64,000 nt of DNA from the NCBI RefSeq assembly GCF_014199205.1, contig NZ_JACIJD010000005.1:184549-248548 (forward strand), in the 5' to 3' direction. Shown here piece after piece: positions 57,356 through 64,000 of the stretch. The notes below the pieces were generated by a model. The model saw nothing but the letters and a program-made list of their open reading frames with translations, had not been told where the DNA came from and did not search any database. The DNA comes from Muricoccus pecuniae. Lineage in GTDB: Bacteria > Pseudomonadota > Alphaproteobacteria > Acetobacterales > Acetobacteraceae. Position 1 is the stretch's first letter; each line of letters begins with the position of its first letter. The position numbers and the translations under genes were made by a program.

Positions 57356-60300
57356 ATGTGCGGTTGCAACCCGCTGCGCCCGGGCCGGCACTTGAGGTGT
57401 AGCTTGCTTCCATTGTTGGGCCGCCTGACCAACCGCGATGCTCCTCGGACAGAGGCTGAGGTTCAAGCGGACATCAGGCAACTGCTGCTCAGCGCCCCCT
57501 TGCAGCTGCACGAGGACGACCTGCAGACCGTGCATATGGAGTCCCAGCTAGGGGACGGGCGGCGAATCGACATCGAGGTCGGCTCGGCTGTAGTGGAAGT
57601 CAAGCGCGACTTGCGGAAGGGCAAGGTGCGCGTCAACGCGGTGCAGCAGCTTGCCGGATATGTGCAGACGCGCGGTGAGCAGACAGGACGCCGGTACGTC
57701 GGTATCCTCACCGATGGTGCCGAGTGGCGGTGCCACCATCTGGTCGAGGGTGAGCTGCGTGAGGTCTCCACCCTGGAGGCAAGCGGAGGCCGTGCCGATC
57801 TCGACCGCTTGGTCGCTTGGCTCGAAGGCGTGCTGGCGACCGCAAAGGACGTGCGGCCGACGGCGGGCGAGATTGCAACGCGCCTGGGCGCCGGAAGCAG
57901 CGCGCACGCCCTCGACCGTGCAACTCTCTCAGCACTCTACAAGGCGAGCGCCGAACGCCCAACGGTGAAGATCAAGCGCGCTTTGTGGTCACGTCTACTC
58001 CAGTCGGCCCTTGGAACGCAGTTCGACGACACTGACGATCTATTCATCGAACACACCCTGCTGGTCAACTCTGCGGAAATCATCGCCCACGCTGTGCTCG
58101 GCCTGCCGGTCGACAGCATCGCGCCCGCTTCCCTGCTCTCCGGGAGCAAGTTCGACGAGAGCGGCATCTACGGAGTGGTCGAGTCGGACTTTTTTGACTG
58201 GGTTCTCGAGGTGAACGGCGGCCAGCAGTTCATCCGCACCCTCGCGCGGCGGCTGGGCCGCTTCGCCTGGAACGCTGTCGACCAGGACGTGCTCAAGGTC
58301 CTCTATGAATCCGTGATCGGCACCGAGACACGCAAGCGCCTTGGCGAATACTACACACCGGACTGGCTGGCAGAGGCCGTCGTCGGCGCAGTCCTAACGG
58401 CACCACTGGAGCAGCGGGTACTCGATCCTGCTTGCGGGTCCGGGACATTCCTGTTCCACGCAGCGCGCAAGTACATCACCGAGGCCGAGGCGGACGGGCG
58501 GCAGCCGGCCGACGTACTGGCGGGGTTGACCAGCCGCGTGTTCGGCATGGACCTCCATCCAGTCGCAGTCACGCTGGCGCGAGTTACCTACCTGCTCGCC
58601 ATCGGCCGCGAGCGCCTCATGGACCCGCAGCGCGGCGCAATCCACGTCCCAGTCTTCCTGGGAGACGCGCTGCAGTGGCGGGAGCAGCAGCTGGACCTCT
58701 GGACCGCGGGTAACCTCGTCATCCATGCCGACGACCAGCGCGAGTTGTTCCCAGCCGAACTGCGATTCCCGGACGCGTTGCTGGAGGACGCTCCGCGCTT
58801 CGATCGCCTTGTCCAGGAGATGGCGGGCCGCGCGTCCGCTAAGAAGCCAGGTGCCGCCGTCCCCTCCCTTTCTGCCCTCTTTCAGCGCCTAGCCATCCCT
58901 GAGGCCGCTAGGCTCGAGCTGACCAACACCTTCAAGATCATGTGCCGGCTGCACGACGAAGGCCGAGACCATATCTGGGGTTACTACGTGCGGAATCTCG
59001 CCCGTCCGATGTGGCTGGCCCGCGAGGCAAACCGCGTGGATGTGCTGGTCGGGAACCCCCCGTGGCTGTCGTTCCGACATATGACAGGGGATATGCAGGT
59101 CGCTTTCAAGCGTATGAGCGAAAGCCGCCGGCTTTGGGCCGGCGCGGAAGCCGCGACCCACCAAGACCTCTCTGCGTTGTTCGTGGCGCGCGCCGCCCAG
59201 CTATACCTAAAGCAAGGTGGGCGGCTCGGCATGGTAATGCCGAATGGCGCAATGGACCGCGAATACTACGAAGGCTTCCGCGCAGGGTTCTACCCCGACC
59301 AGGCCGCGCCCGTGTCACTCCGGTTCGGGCCGTCCTGGGACCTGCGCCGCATCCGTCCGCACTTCTTCCCGCGGGGGGCAAGCGTGGTGTTTGCGCACCG
59401 CGGCGCCGCCGCAAACCCGATGCCACGCAAAGCAGAGATCTGGTCCGGGCGCCTGCAGCGGGGAAATACGACTTGGTCAGCCGCAGGGCCTCACCTTCAA
59501 CGTGTGGAAGGCGAGGTGACCATCGCCGACCGTGCGCTACGCTCGCCTTACAGTCCGGCTTTCACCCAAGGCGCCATTATGGCGCCGCGCCTGCTATTCA
59601 TCGTCTCGTCGCGTCAGGCCTCGCCGCTCGGCCTGCAGGCCGGGCGGATGGGGGTGGTGTCGCACCGAAGCGCGAATGAGAAGAAGCCATGGAAGTACAT
59701 GGCCAGCGTCGAAGGGGTCGTCGAGACCGAGTTCGTGCGTCCTGTGTACTCAGGCGAGAACTTGCTCCCGCATCGGGTCACGTCGCCACTGCGTGCGGTG
59801 ATTCCCTGCACCTCGGAGCGGCTACTGACGGAGCGCGCAGAGATCGAGTATTACCCCGGCCTCGATCAATGGTGGAGGGCCGCAGAGGAATGTTGGGTGG
59901 CACACCGCTCCACCAAGCGCTTGTCATTGATTGAACAATTGAATTATCAGAACAAACTCCAGAAGCAGCTGCCAGTGCCGCCATTGCGGGTAGTCTACAA
60001 CACCTCTGGCATGCACATCTTCGCAGCGAAGGTGGCGGACCGGCGGTCGCTGATTGCCAGCGGCCTGTACTGGGCCGCGGTCGCAGACAGCGAGGAGGCG
60101 GACTACCTTTGCGCCATCCTGAACTCGGAAGTCACCTCTGACCTCGTCAGACCGTACCTGCCGTATGCGAAAGACGAGCGCCACATCCACAAGCACATTT
60201 GGCAGCTGATTGTGCCGACTTACGACCGCACCGACGCTACCCACCGGGAGGTTGTCGCGCTTGGGCGCGAGATGGCCCGTCTTGCGGCGGATTATCCGGT

Positions 60301-60409
60301 GGATTCCGACCTCCACTTTGCAACTACGCGAGGGAGGATGCGCAGCGCGATGGAGAACACGGCATCGGGTAAGCGGCTTGGCGAGATCATGTACGAGATG
60401 CTGTCGTGA
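57356..60409 (+). CDS. type IIG-like restriction-modification protein (PD-(D/E)XK nuclease + N6-adenine methyltransferase)
   Basis: This single-chain protein of about 1017 aa likely both methylates and cuts DNA. Residues 30-130 are a PD-(D/E)XK-type nuclease (GRRIDIEVGSAVVEVKRDL: Asp72, Glu81-x-Lys83). A helical linker follows, then the gamma-class adenine methyltransferase (SAM motif VLDPACGSGTF near 355-365; catalytic VGNPPWLSF near 565-573). The C-terminal third probably recognises DNA. Related proteins are common in defence islands. The start is uncertain: ATG 57230, ATG 57278, ATG 57356 and TTG 57404 are all in frame; homology begins around LLGRLTN. Its stop abuts an IS3 fragment. Confidence 0.85.
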   Translation: MCGCNPLRPGRHLRCSLLPLLGRLTNRDAPRTEAEVQADIRQLLLSAPLQLHEDDLQTVHMESQLGDGRRIDIEVGSAVVEVKRDLRKGKVRVNAVQQLAGYVQTRGEQTGRRYVGILTDGAEWRCHHLVEGELREVSTLEASGGRADLDRLVAWLEGVLATAKDVRPTAGEIATRLGAGSSAHALDRATLSALYKASAERPTVKIKRALWSRLLQSALGTQFDDTDDLFIEHTLLVNSAEIIAHAVLGLPVDSIAPASLLSGSKFDESGIYGVVESDFFDWVLEVNGGQQFIRTLARRLGRFAWNAVDQDVLKVLYESVIGTETRKRLGEYYTPDWLAEAVVGAVLTAPLEQRVLDPACGSGTFLFHAARKYITEAEADGRQPADVLAGLTSRVFGMDLHPVAVTLARVTYLLAIGRERLMDPQRGAIHVPVFLGDALQWREQQLDLWTAGNLVIHADDQRELFPAELRFPDALLEDAPRFDRLVQEMAGRASAKKPGAAVPSLSALFQRLAIPEAARLELTNTFKIMCRLHDEGRDHIWGYYVRNLARPMWLAREANRVDVLVGNPPWLSFRHMTGDMQVAFKRMSESRRLWAGAEAATHQDLSALFVARAAQLYLKQGGRLGMVMPNGAMDREYYEGFRAGFYPDQAAPVSLRFGPSWDLRRIRPHFFPRGASVVFAHRGAAANPMPRKAEIWSGRLQRGNTTWSAAGPHLQRVEGEVTIADRALRSPYSPAFTQGAIMAPRLLFIVSSRQASPLGLQAGRMGVVSHRSANEKKPWKYMASVEGVVETEFVRPVYSGENLLPHRVTSPLRAVIPCTSERLLTERAEIEYYPGLDQWWRAAEECWVAHRSTKRLSLIEQLNYQNKLQKQLPVPPLRVVYNTSGMHIFAAKVADRRSLIASGLYWAAVADSEEADYLCAILNSEVTSDLVRPYLPYAKDERHIHKHIWQLIVPTYDRTDATHREVVALGREMARLAADYPVDSDLHFATTRGRMRSAMENTASGKRLGEIMYEMLS

Positions 60410-60417
60410 TGCCGGCC

Positions 60418-60556
60418 CTCGCCAGCTGCGCAGCATCGAAGGCTGGTTCCCCAGCTCCTCCGCCACTCGCGTTAACGGCCGTCCGCTGCTCTCCAGCAGT
60501 TCCACCGCCTCCCGCTTGAATTCCTCCGTGACCTCGCGTCGCGTCCTGGTCGTCAT
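60418..60556 (-). pseudogene. IS3-family transposase OrfA, N-terminal fragment
   Basis: From ATG 60556 the minus strand encodes about 46 residues typical of IS3 OrfA helix-turn-helix proteins (TRREVTEEFKREAVELLESS, LTRVAEELGNQPSMLRSWR). Similarity ends near 60418, 9 nt from the restriction-modification stop; the rest of OrfA and all of OrfB are missing. It is the scar of an IS insertion and deletion. Confidence 0.8.
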
Positions 60557-60624
60557 CAAGGCACCTCGCTCACTCAAGAGCTTCTCCGAGGTGTCCACCA
60601 ACACGGAGGAGGGTCAGGGTGGGG

Positions 60625-60653
60625 TTGACAAATTGTGTGACGAACCCTGAAAT
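60625..60653 (+). promoter_or_regulatory. promoter candidate for the RT operon
   Basis: A perfect TTGACA (60625-60630) and TGAAAT (60648-60653, 4/6) with a 17-nt spacer predict transcription from about 60660, just upstream of the structured leader and the RT gene. It sits inside an inverted repeat TCAGGGT/ACCCTGA (60614-60620 and 60644-60650), which could be an operator or an IS end. Confidence 0.5.
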
Positions 60654-60676
60654 CACGACATGCGCGAGTGGCGCTA

Positions 60677-60761
60677 GGCGGGGGGCGCGCATTGACTGAG
60701 CAGGCAGACCTGCAAAGTACTGTCGCCTTGCGAACGACCTCATACTCCGGTGCCCCCCGCC
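60677..60761 (+). ncRNA. candidate structured RNA/leader upstream of the reverse transcriptase
   Basis: An outer stem pairs 60677-60688 (GGCGGGGGGCGC) with 60750-60761 (GTGCCCCCCGCC): 12 pairs including one G-U. Inside lie two small hairpins, GCAGG-CAGA-CCTGC (60700-60713) and GTCG/CGAC (60722-60725 and 60735-60738), giving a three-way-junction fold. The element ends 24 nt before the RT ATG, which lacks a Shine-Dalgarno. Some defence RTs use an adjacent non-coding RNA as template; this could be one, or a translational control leader. GC-rich chance pairing is possible. Confidence 0.35.
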
Positions 60762-60785
60762 GCCCAAATTCCTGACCCACCGCAC

Positions 60786-62309
60786 ATGATCCACCTAATC
60801 CAGGCACGTATCGAGCTTGAGGCACGGAAGCGGATAAGACGCCACAACCAGGATGTCGCGAGATCGGGCGCCGATGGAAAGAGGTTCGCAAAGCGGACTG
60901 GCTTGGTCCCCAAGACGTCCCCCCCGGCAGAGCCCTTCTACTGGTCCCTGAATCGTCACTTTGATCCTAGGTACTGTTTGGCTCACGGTAAGCACATAGC
61001 AAAGGGCCTCTGGTACAGCCTCAAGAGCGGAAGGTACGCACCTCGCCCAGCCGTAGAGGTATCGATAAAGAAGTCCTCCGGAGGCAGGCGCAACGTCCGC
61101 ATCTTCACAATCCCGGACGCCGCATTATCGAGCTTACTTGCTCAAAATCTGACCGCACGAAACGGCGGTGTATTTTCTGCGTCGAGCTATGCCTACCGGA
61201 CTGACAAGAGGCCGTTAGATGCGGTGATTCAGCTCAGCAACTATATAAAGGCCGAAAAAACCTATATCATTGGTTTTGACTTCGAGAAGTACTTCGATAA
61301 CATACCTCATGGGCACCTTGCTGGCATAGTAAACGAGCGAGGATTACTCCTCACGACCGGCCGCGAGCGTGATTTCATAATGAGCATGTTGAAACACCGC
61401 TTCGCTGATCGCAATGCGTACAGCAAGGGTGAATTTATCAGTTGCACCGCGGGAGTTCCACAGGGCTCCAGCATATCGCTTTTCCTCGCGAATGCGGCGG
61501 CTCATCAACTTGATCTGGAACTCGAGCGGAAGAATGGCGTTTTCTGTCGATACGCTGACGACTATGTTGTGGTGACGTACTCCTACGAGGATGCAATCTC
61601 GATCGTTAATACATTTGCGCGTTTTAGTGCAACGACGGGAATGCCCCTGAATCAAGATAAATCAAGTGGAGTACGTCTGCTAACGGGCGTCGGTCAGGGG
61701 GAGATCAGGAGTTTTCCGCACTTCTCCTTCCTTGGCTACCAGTTTTCATCGGGCGGGCGACTCGCGATGAGTGACAATAGGGTTAATGGCATAAAGCGCG
61801 CTATCTCCAGAATGGTTTACAACAACCTGCTCATTTATCCGCGAAGAGGATTCTTTAACTCGAGCCGGATCGGCCCCGGCTTCCGGGATTGGGATCTTGC
61901 CACCTGTATTAACGAAATCCGAAGGTACATATATGGAGGCCGAACCGAGAAAGAGTTAAGCGACTACTTGGACGGAGATACGAATCTATGGAAAGTGCGG
62001 GGGCTGATGGCGTATTACTGTTTGGTCAATGATCATGCTCAGCTGCACGCGTTAGATGGATGGCTTTGCAGTATTGTCATGCGAGCCTATAAACAAAGAG
62101 CAAAGCTGCTGGCTGCGGCTGGACTTCACGTCCTCCCCGCCGGCCGAGAACAGCTCCTTGATGGAAGCTGGTATGTATACCCGCCCATCAGTCTGGAGAC
62201 GCGACTACCTAGCTTTTTCTTGGCATGGCGCGCCGCAAGAAAGAAGTGGGAAAGGCACGGCGTGGGCGGGGTAGCCGCGTCGCCAGCTTCGGTCTACGTT
62301 TACGGATGA
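60786..62309 (+). CDS. reverse transcriptase, probable defence-associated (DRT/UG-Abi type)
   Basis: The 507-aa protein has a basic N terminus, then the RT palm and fingers: fingers GRYAPRPAVEV, FTIPDAALSSLLAQNL and SASSYAYRTDKRPLDA (RT2-3-like), motif A FDFEKYFDNI (164-173), motif B GVPQGSS (223-229), motif C YADD (256-259) and motif E FLGY (315-318). Both catalytic Asp positions are intact. A helical C-terminal domain (about 330-507) replaces the maturase/endonuclease of group II intron RTs, and no intron RNA is seen. ATG 60786 is chosen; GTG 60750 lies within the predicted leader stem. GC content is far below the core. Its stop overlaps the SLATT gene, so the two act together. Confidence 0.9.
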   Translation: MIHLIQARIELEARKRIRRHNQDVARSGADGKRFAKRTGLVPKTSPPAEPFYWSLNRHFDPRYCLAHGKHIAKGLWYSLKSGRYAPRPAVEVSIKKSSGGRRNVRIFTIPDAALSSLLAQNLTARNGGVFSASSYAYRTDKRPLDAVIQLSNYIKAEKTYIIGFDFEKYFDNIPHGHLAGIVNERGLLLTTGRERDFIMSMLKHRFADRNAYSKGEFISCTAGVPQGSSISLFLANAAAHQLDLELERKNGVFCRYADDYVVVTYSYEDAISIVNTFARFSATTGMPLNQDKSSGVRLLTGVGQGEIRSFPHFSFLGYQFSSGGRLAMSDNRVNGIKRAISRMVYNNLLIYPRRGFFNSSRIGPGFRDWDLATCINEIRRYIYGGRTEKELSDYLDGDTNLWKVRGLMAYYCLVNDHAQLHALDGWLCSIVMRAYKQRAKLLAAAGLHVLPAGREQLLDGSWYVYPPISLETRLPSFFLAWRAARKKWERHGVGGVAASPASVYVYG

Positions 62310-62944
62310 TGAACTCAAACCCTACTGCCGCCGATGCTCTTTACAAGAAGATGTGGACGACGAGGGGATCGAGGTTTGTTGCCCGCTCCCGCTACCGAGT
62401 CATGAATACTCTTTCGGTCAGTTCGATCTCCGCGCTTTCTGTTTTTCTCATTGCGATCTCGGTTGCTGCGATTGTCTTCCAGCAAAGTCTCACGGGACTG
62501 GGGCAAAACCTTTTGAACGTGTTTGGCGTCATTGCCTCTGTTGGAATTTTGGCGTTTAGCCTTATCGAGGGACTTAGAAATCACCTTGGCAATAGCGAGC
62601 GGATGAATGAATCCGCTCTTTCGATCGGGCGGCTGTACGAAGAGTTCGGCGTCGGATATCGCTCAGGCCGAAATGAGGAAAATGAGGTTCGTGACTATGT
62701 GCGAAGGTACAGCGAAATACTAGAGAAATATCCTCTGAACCACAGTTCCGTTGACTATATGAAGTTTAGGGCTGATCACGCAGCCGATTTCGGTTTGGCT
62801 GGTGCTGTGTGTCTTCCGCTACGCGTGTGTATGCGCGTAAGTTGGTGGTTTAGTATTTGCTGGGTGTACGCCGTGGTGATGCTCCTGGTACCGGCAGGGC
62901 TGCTAACTACGCTCTGGCTATATTCTTCAGTGCTGATTAAGTAG
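62306..62944 (+). CDS. SLATT-like small membrane effector paired with the RT
   Basis: The 212-aa protein begins with a basic amphipathic segment (YKKMWTTRGSRFVARSRYRV), followed by two membrane helices (about 35-58 and 68-90) with a short loop, then a charged helical region (about 95-160). This is the layout of SLATT (SMODS/SLOG-associated 2TM effector) proteins, predicted pore-forming effectors of defence systems. An additional hydrophobic stretch (WWFSICWVYAVVMLLVPAGL) ends the protein. ATG 62306 overlaps the RT TGA (ATGATGA), implying coupled translation. An in-frame start at 62225 inside the RT gene is less likely. Membrane disruption on phage sensing is inference from the family. Confidence 0.7.
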   Translation: MMNSNPTAADALYKKMWTTRGSRFVARSRYRVMNTLSVSSISALSVFLIAISVAAIVFQQSLTGLGQNLLNVFGVIASVGILAFSLIEGLRNHLGNSERMNESALSIGRLYEEFGVGYRSGRNEENEVRDYVRRYSEILEKYPLNHSSVDYMKFRADHAADFGLAGAVCLPLRVCMRVSWWFSICWVYAVVMLLVPAGLLTTLWLYSSVLIK

Positions 62945-63027
62945 CACTAAGTAGCTGAATTTCGCGAAAGCTCACCCGAGGAGCAATATGGGCTGACGTA
63001 GAAGTGGCGTTGAAGCTCCTATAGCGG

Positions 63028-63336
63028 TCAAGGGGCCGCTGTGGCTGCCTGGGGTGGATGGGCCGAGCGGCAGAGGTATCCAGAGATCTCGCGGGCGACG
63101 TAGCGTATGAGGCACCAGATGATCTCGACCTTGGTCTTCCCCTCCGCGATGCGGCGCCGGACGTAGTCGATGGTGGGCTGATGGGCCCGCATGCGGACGA
63201 TGACCACGCGATAGAGGGCGGCGTTGGCCTGGCGGTTACCCTCTCGGTTGAGGCGGTGTCGGTTGGTCTCGCCATTGGAGGCCGGGACGGGACAGGCGCC
63301 GCACAGCCTTGCTAGGGCCGCTTCGGAGTGAAACCC
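63028..63336 (-). pseudogene. IS110-family transposase, C-terminal fragment
   Basis: About 100 residues match the IS110/IS116/IS902 C-terminal domain (LARLCGACPVPASNGETNRH, LNREGNRQANAALYRVVIV, IAEGKTKVEIIWCLIRYVAREI). The N-terminal DEDD domain is missing; similarity begins near 63336 and the upstream part of the frame is unrelated. It is an IS remnant downstream of the RT-SLATT pair. Confidence 0.85.
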
Positions 63337-63678
63337 GCGGTGGTGCGTTCTCTCATCGTCCGCCTCGACGGGATTGATGTCGGCTCGCTCCACACCTCCG
63401 GCGCGTTTCAGGTTTATCCGACCGATCCGTCTCGCGAGGCAGGTACGGCGGCTTTCGCGGCCTATACGAGGGCCGTGCACGTCCCTGCGGGCGGGAGCCT
63501 ATCCGATGGAACCCTGCCGGGGGAGACGTGGCTGCGATGCGACGTGACCGCATTGCTAGCGCGGACTGAGGACTGGCTTTTGGCGCTTCGTACATACCGA
63601 CAAGCGATCGCGCCTGACGCCATTACGGCTCAACCGGAGGGCTTAACGGCAGCCGACCCCATCTCTGTTACGGGGTGA
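63328..63678 (+). CDS. hypothetical ORF of unknown function
   Basis: This open frame encodes up to 116 aa beginning MKPAVVRSLIV and ending DPISVTG. No family is recognised and its start lies against the truncated end of the IS110 fragment. It may be a small cargo gene, the tail of a disrupted gene, or non-coding. Confidence 0.25.
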   Translation: MKPAVVRSLIVRLDGIDVGSLHTSGAFQVYPTDPSREAGTAAFAAYTRAVHVPAGGSLSDGTLPGETWLRCDVTALLARTEDWLLALRTYRQAIAPDAITAQPEGLTAADPISVTG

Positions 63679-63858
63679 GCGGTCTAGCGCAACAGGAGCC
63701 TGCGCGCGTTTAGGCACCTAGCACGGAGGTTTTGGAAGCGCTGGGCTGGCCGATGCCATCGCACCCCTAGGGAGGACCACTGGGAAGGCTGTGCCAGCTC
63801 TGCGCTAGCGGCATTCTGGCTGCTCGGCAGGGTGCTGAAAGAGAAGGCCGAAAACCTG

Positions 63859-63878
63859 CTGTGCTAGAACTGTGCTAG
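63859..63878. repeat. tandem CTGTGCTAG repeat at the IS630 end
   Basis: CTGTGCTAG occurs at 63859-63867 and 63870-63878, separated by AA. It lies 55 nt before the IS630-like transposase start; a TA at 63876-63877 could be the IS630 target dinucleotide, making the following bases the element's left end. Confidence 0.35.
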
Positions 63879-63932
63879 TGTCCTGATCGTGAAATTCCTA
63901 CGATTATTTAGGTGATCGGTAGGGGTACGGCG

Positions 63933-64000
63933 ATGGGCAAGCCTGCGGTGTCGATCGTGCTGAGCGCGGCCGAGCGGCGGGAGCTTGAGTCGCTTGCCCG
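63933..64000 (+). CDS. IS630-family transposase, N-terminal part (cut by window end)
   Basis: From ATG 63933 the frame reads MGKPAVSIVLSAAERRELES, the characteristic start of IS630 transposases, whose helix-turn-helix follows. Only 22 codons are inside the window, so integrity cannot be judged. Confidence 0.75.
   Translation, partial: MGKPAVSIVLSAAERRELESLA

Larger units (their letters stand above)
55304..64000. mobile_element. left part of a genomic (defence) island
   Basis: From about 55304 base composition drops well below that of the core. Genes are of the accessory type: integrase, restriction-modification, IS fragments, RT-SLATT pair. The tyrosine recombinase at one end marks an integrated element. 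No tRNA, tmRNA or direct-repeat attachment site was recognised and the other end is outside the window. Confidence 0.75.

Noticed and set aside
62225..62305. Longer SLATT protein starting inside the RT gene
   Set aside because: Adds a 27-residue Arg-rich stretch read out of frame from the RT; ATG 62306 overlapping the RT stop is a standard coupling arrangement.
60660..62320. Group II intron or retron explanation for the RT
   Set aside because: No maturase X or HNH domain and no recognisable intron domain V or retron msr-msd layout near the gene; the absence of msr-msd is judged only by eye.
55304..64000. CRISPR array or tRNA genes in the island
   Set aside because: No regularly spaced repeats and no cloverleaf-like tRNA sequence were found on reading the region.

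Overview
The window is about 70% GC and reads as the chromosome of an alphaproteobacterium, most likely Acetobacteraceae (Roseomonas-like). The grounds are the dense GC-rich codon use, a PDH E1-beta subunit carrying its own lipoyl domain, the order pyrG / eno / ftsB-like / pdhA-pdhB-pdhC, and long housekeeping runs with 4-bp gene overlaps. The organism is inferred from gene content only; no rRNA or tRNA gene was found.

Layout. 1-12917: pyrG (3' part), wrbA, eno, a FtsB/DivIC-like gene, then a pyruvate dehydrogenase and lipoate block (pdhA, pdhB, pdhC, a polytopic GT-C-like protein, a GNAT, lpdA, lipA, a COQ10/RatA-like START protein). 12999-20177: threonine aldolase, a second GNAT, cinA-type amidohydrolase, pgpA, an alpha/beta hydrolase, a soluble lytic transglycosylase, then dapA and smpB. 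20205-29978 (minus strand): a FAH-type hydratase and a complete RND efflux operon (outer-membrane factor, membrane-fusion protein, two MdtB/MdtC-type pumps). 30124-41087 (plus strand): sulfite-oxidase-like protein, folK (apparently CTG-started), rpoZ, rel, acpS, lepB, rnc, era, recO, parC and a left-handed beta-helix acyltransferase. 41187-47275 (minus strand): Bpt-type N-end-rule transferase, penicillin-acylase-family hydrolase, hybrid histidine kinase and an IclR regulator.

47276-54774 is a catabolic and uptake cluster divergent from the IclR gene: Rieske oxygenase, glutamine-synthetase-like ligase, a four-gene NMT1/SsuA-type ABC importer with two different permeases, and an MFS protein. 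The control region holds three alternating CGAAC/GTTCG half-sites. The combination suggests uptake of a small, possibly aromatic, amine or N-compound that is gamma-glutamylated and oxygenated.

From about 55304 to the end the composition changes to AT-richer, atypical DNA: a genomic island cut by the window edge. It opens with a tyrosine recombinase, then a single-chain PD-(D/E)XK plus N6-adenine methyltransferase (type IIG-like), IS3, IS110 and IS630 remnants, and a two-gene cassette of a reverse transcriptase with intact catalytic motifs overlapping a small SLATT-like membrane protein. This RT-SLATT pair, preceded by a promoter-like sequence and a potentially structured leader, looks like an anti-phage (defence-associated RT) system and is the most interesting part of the window.
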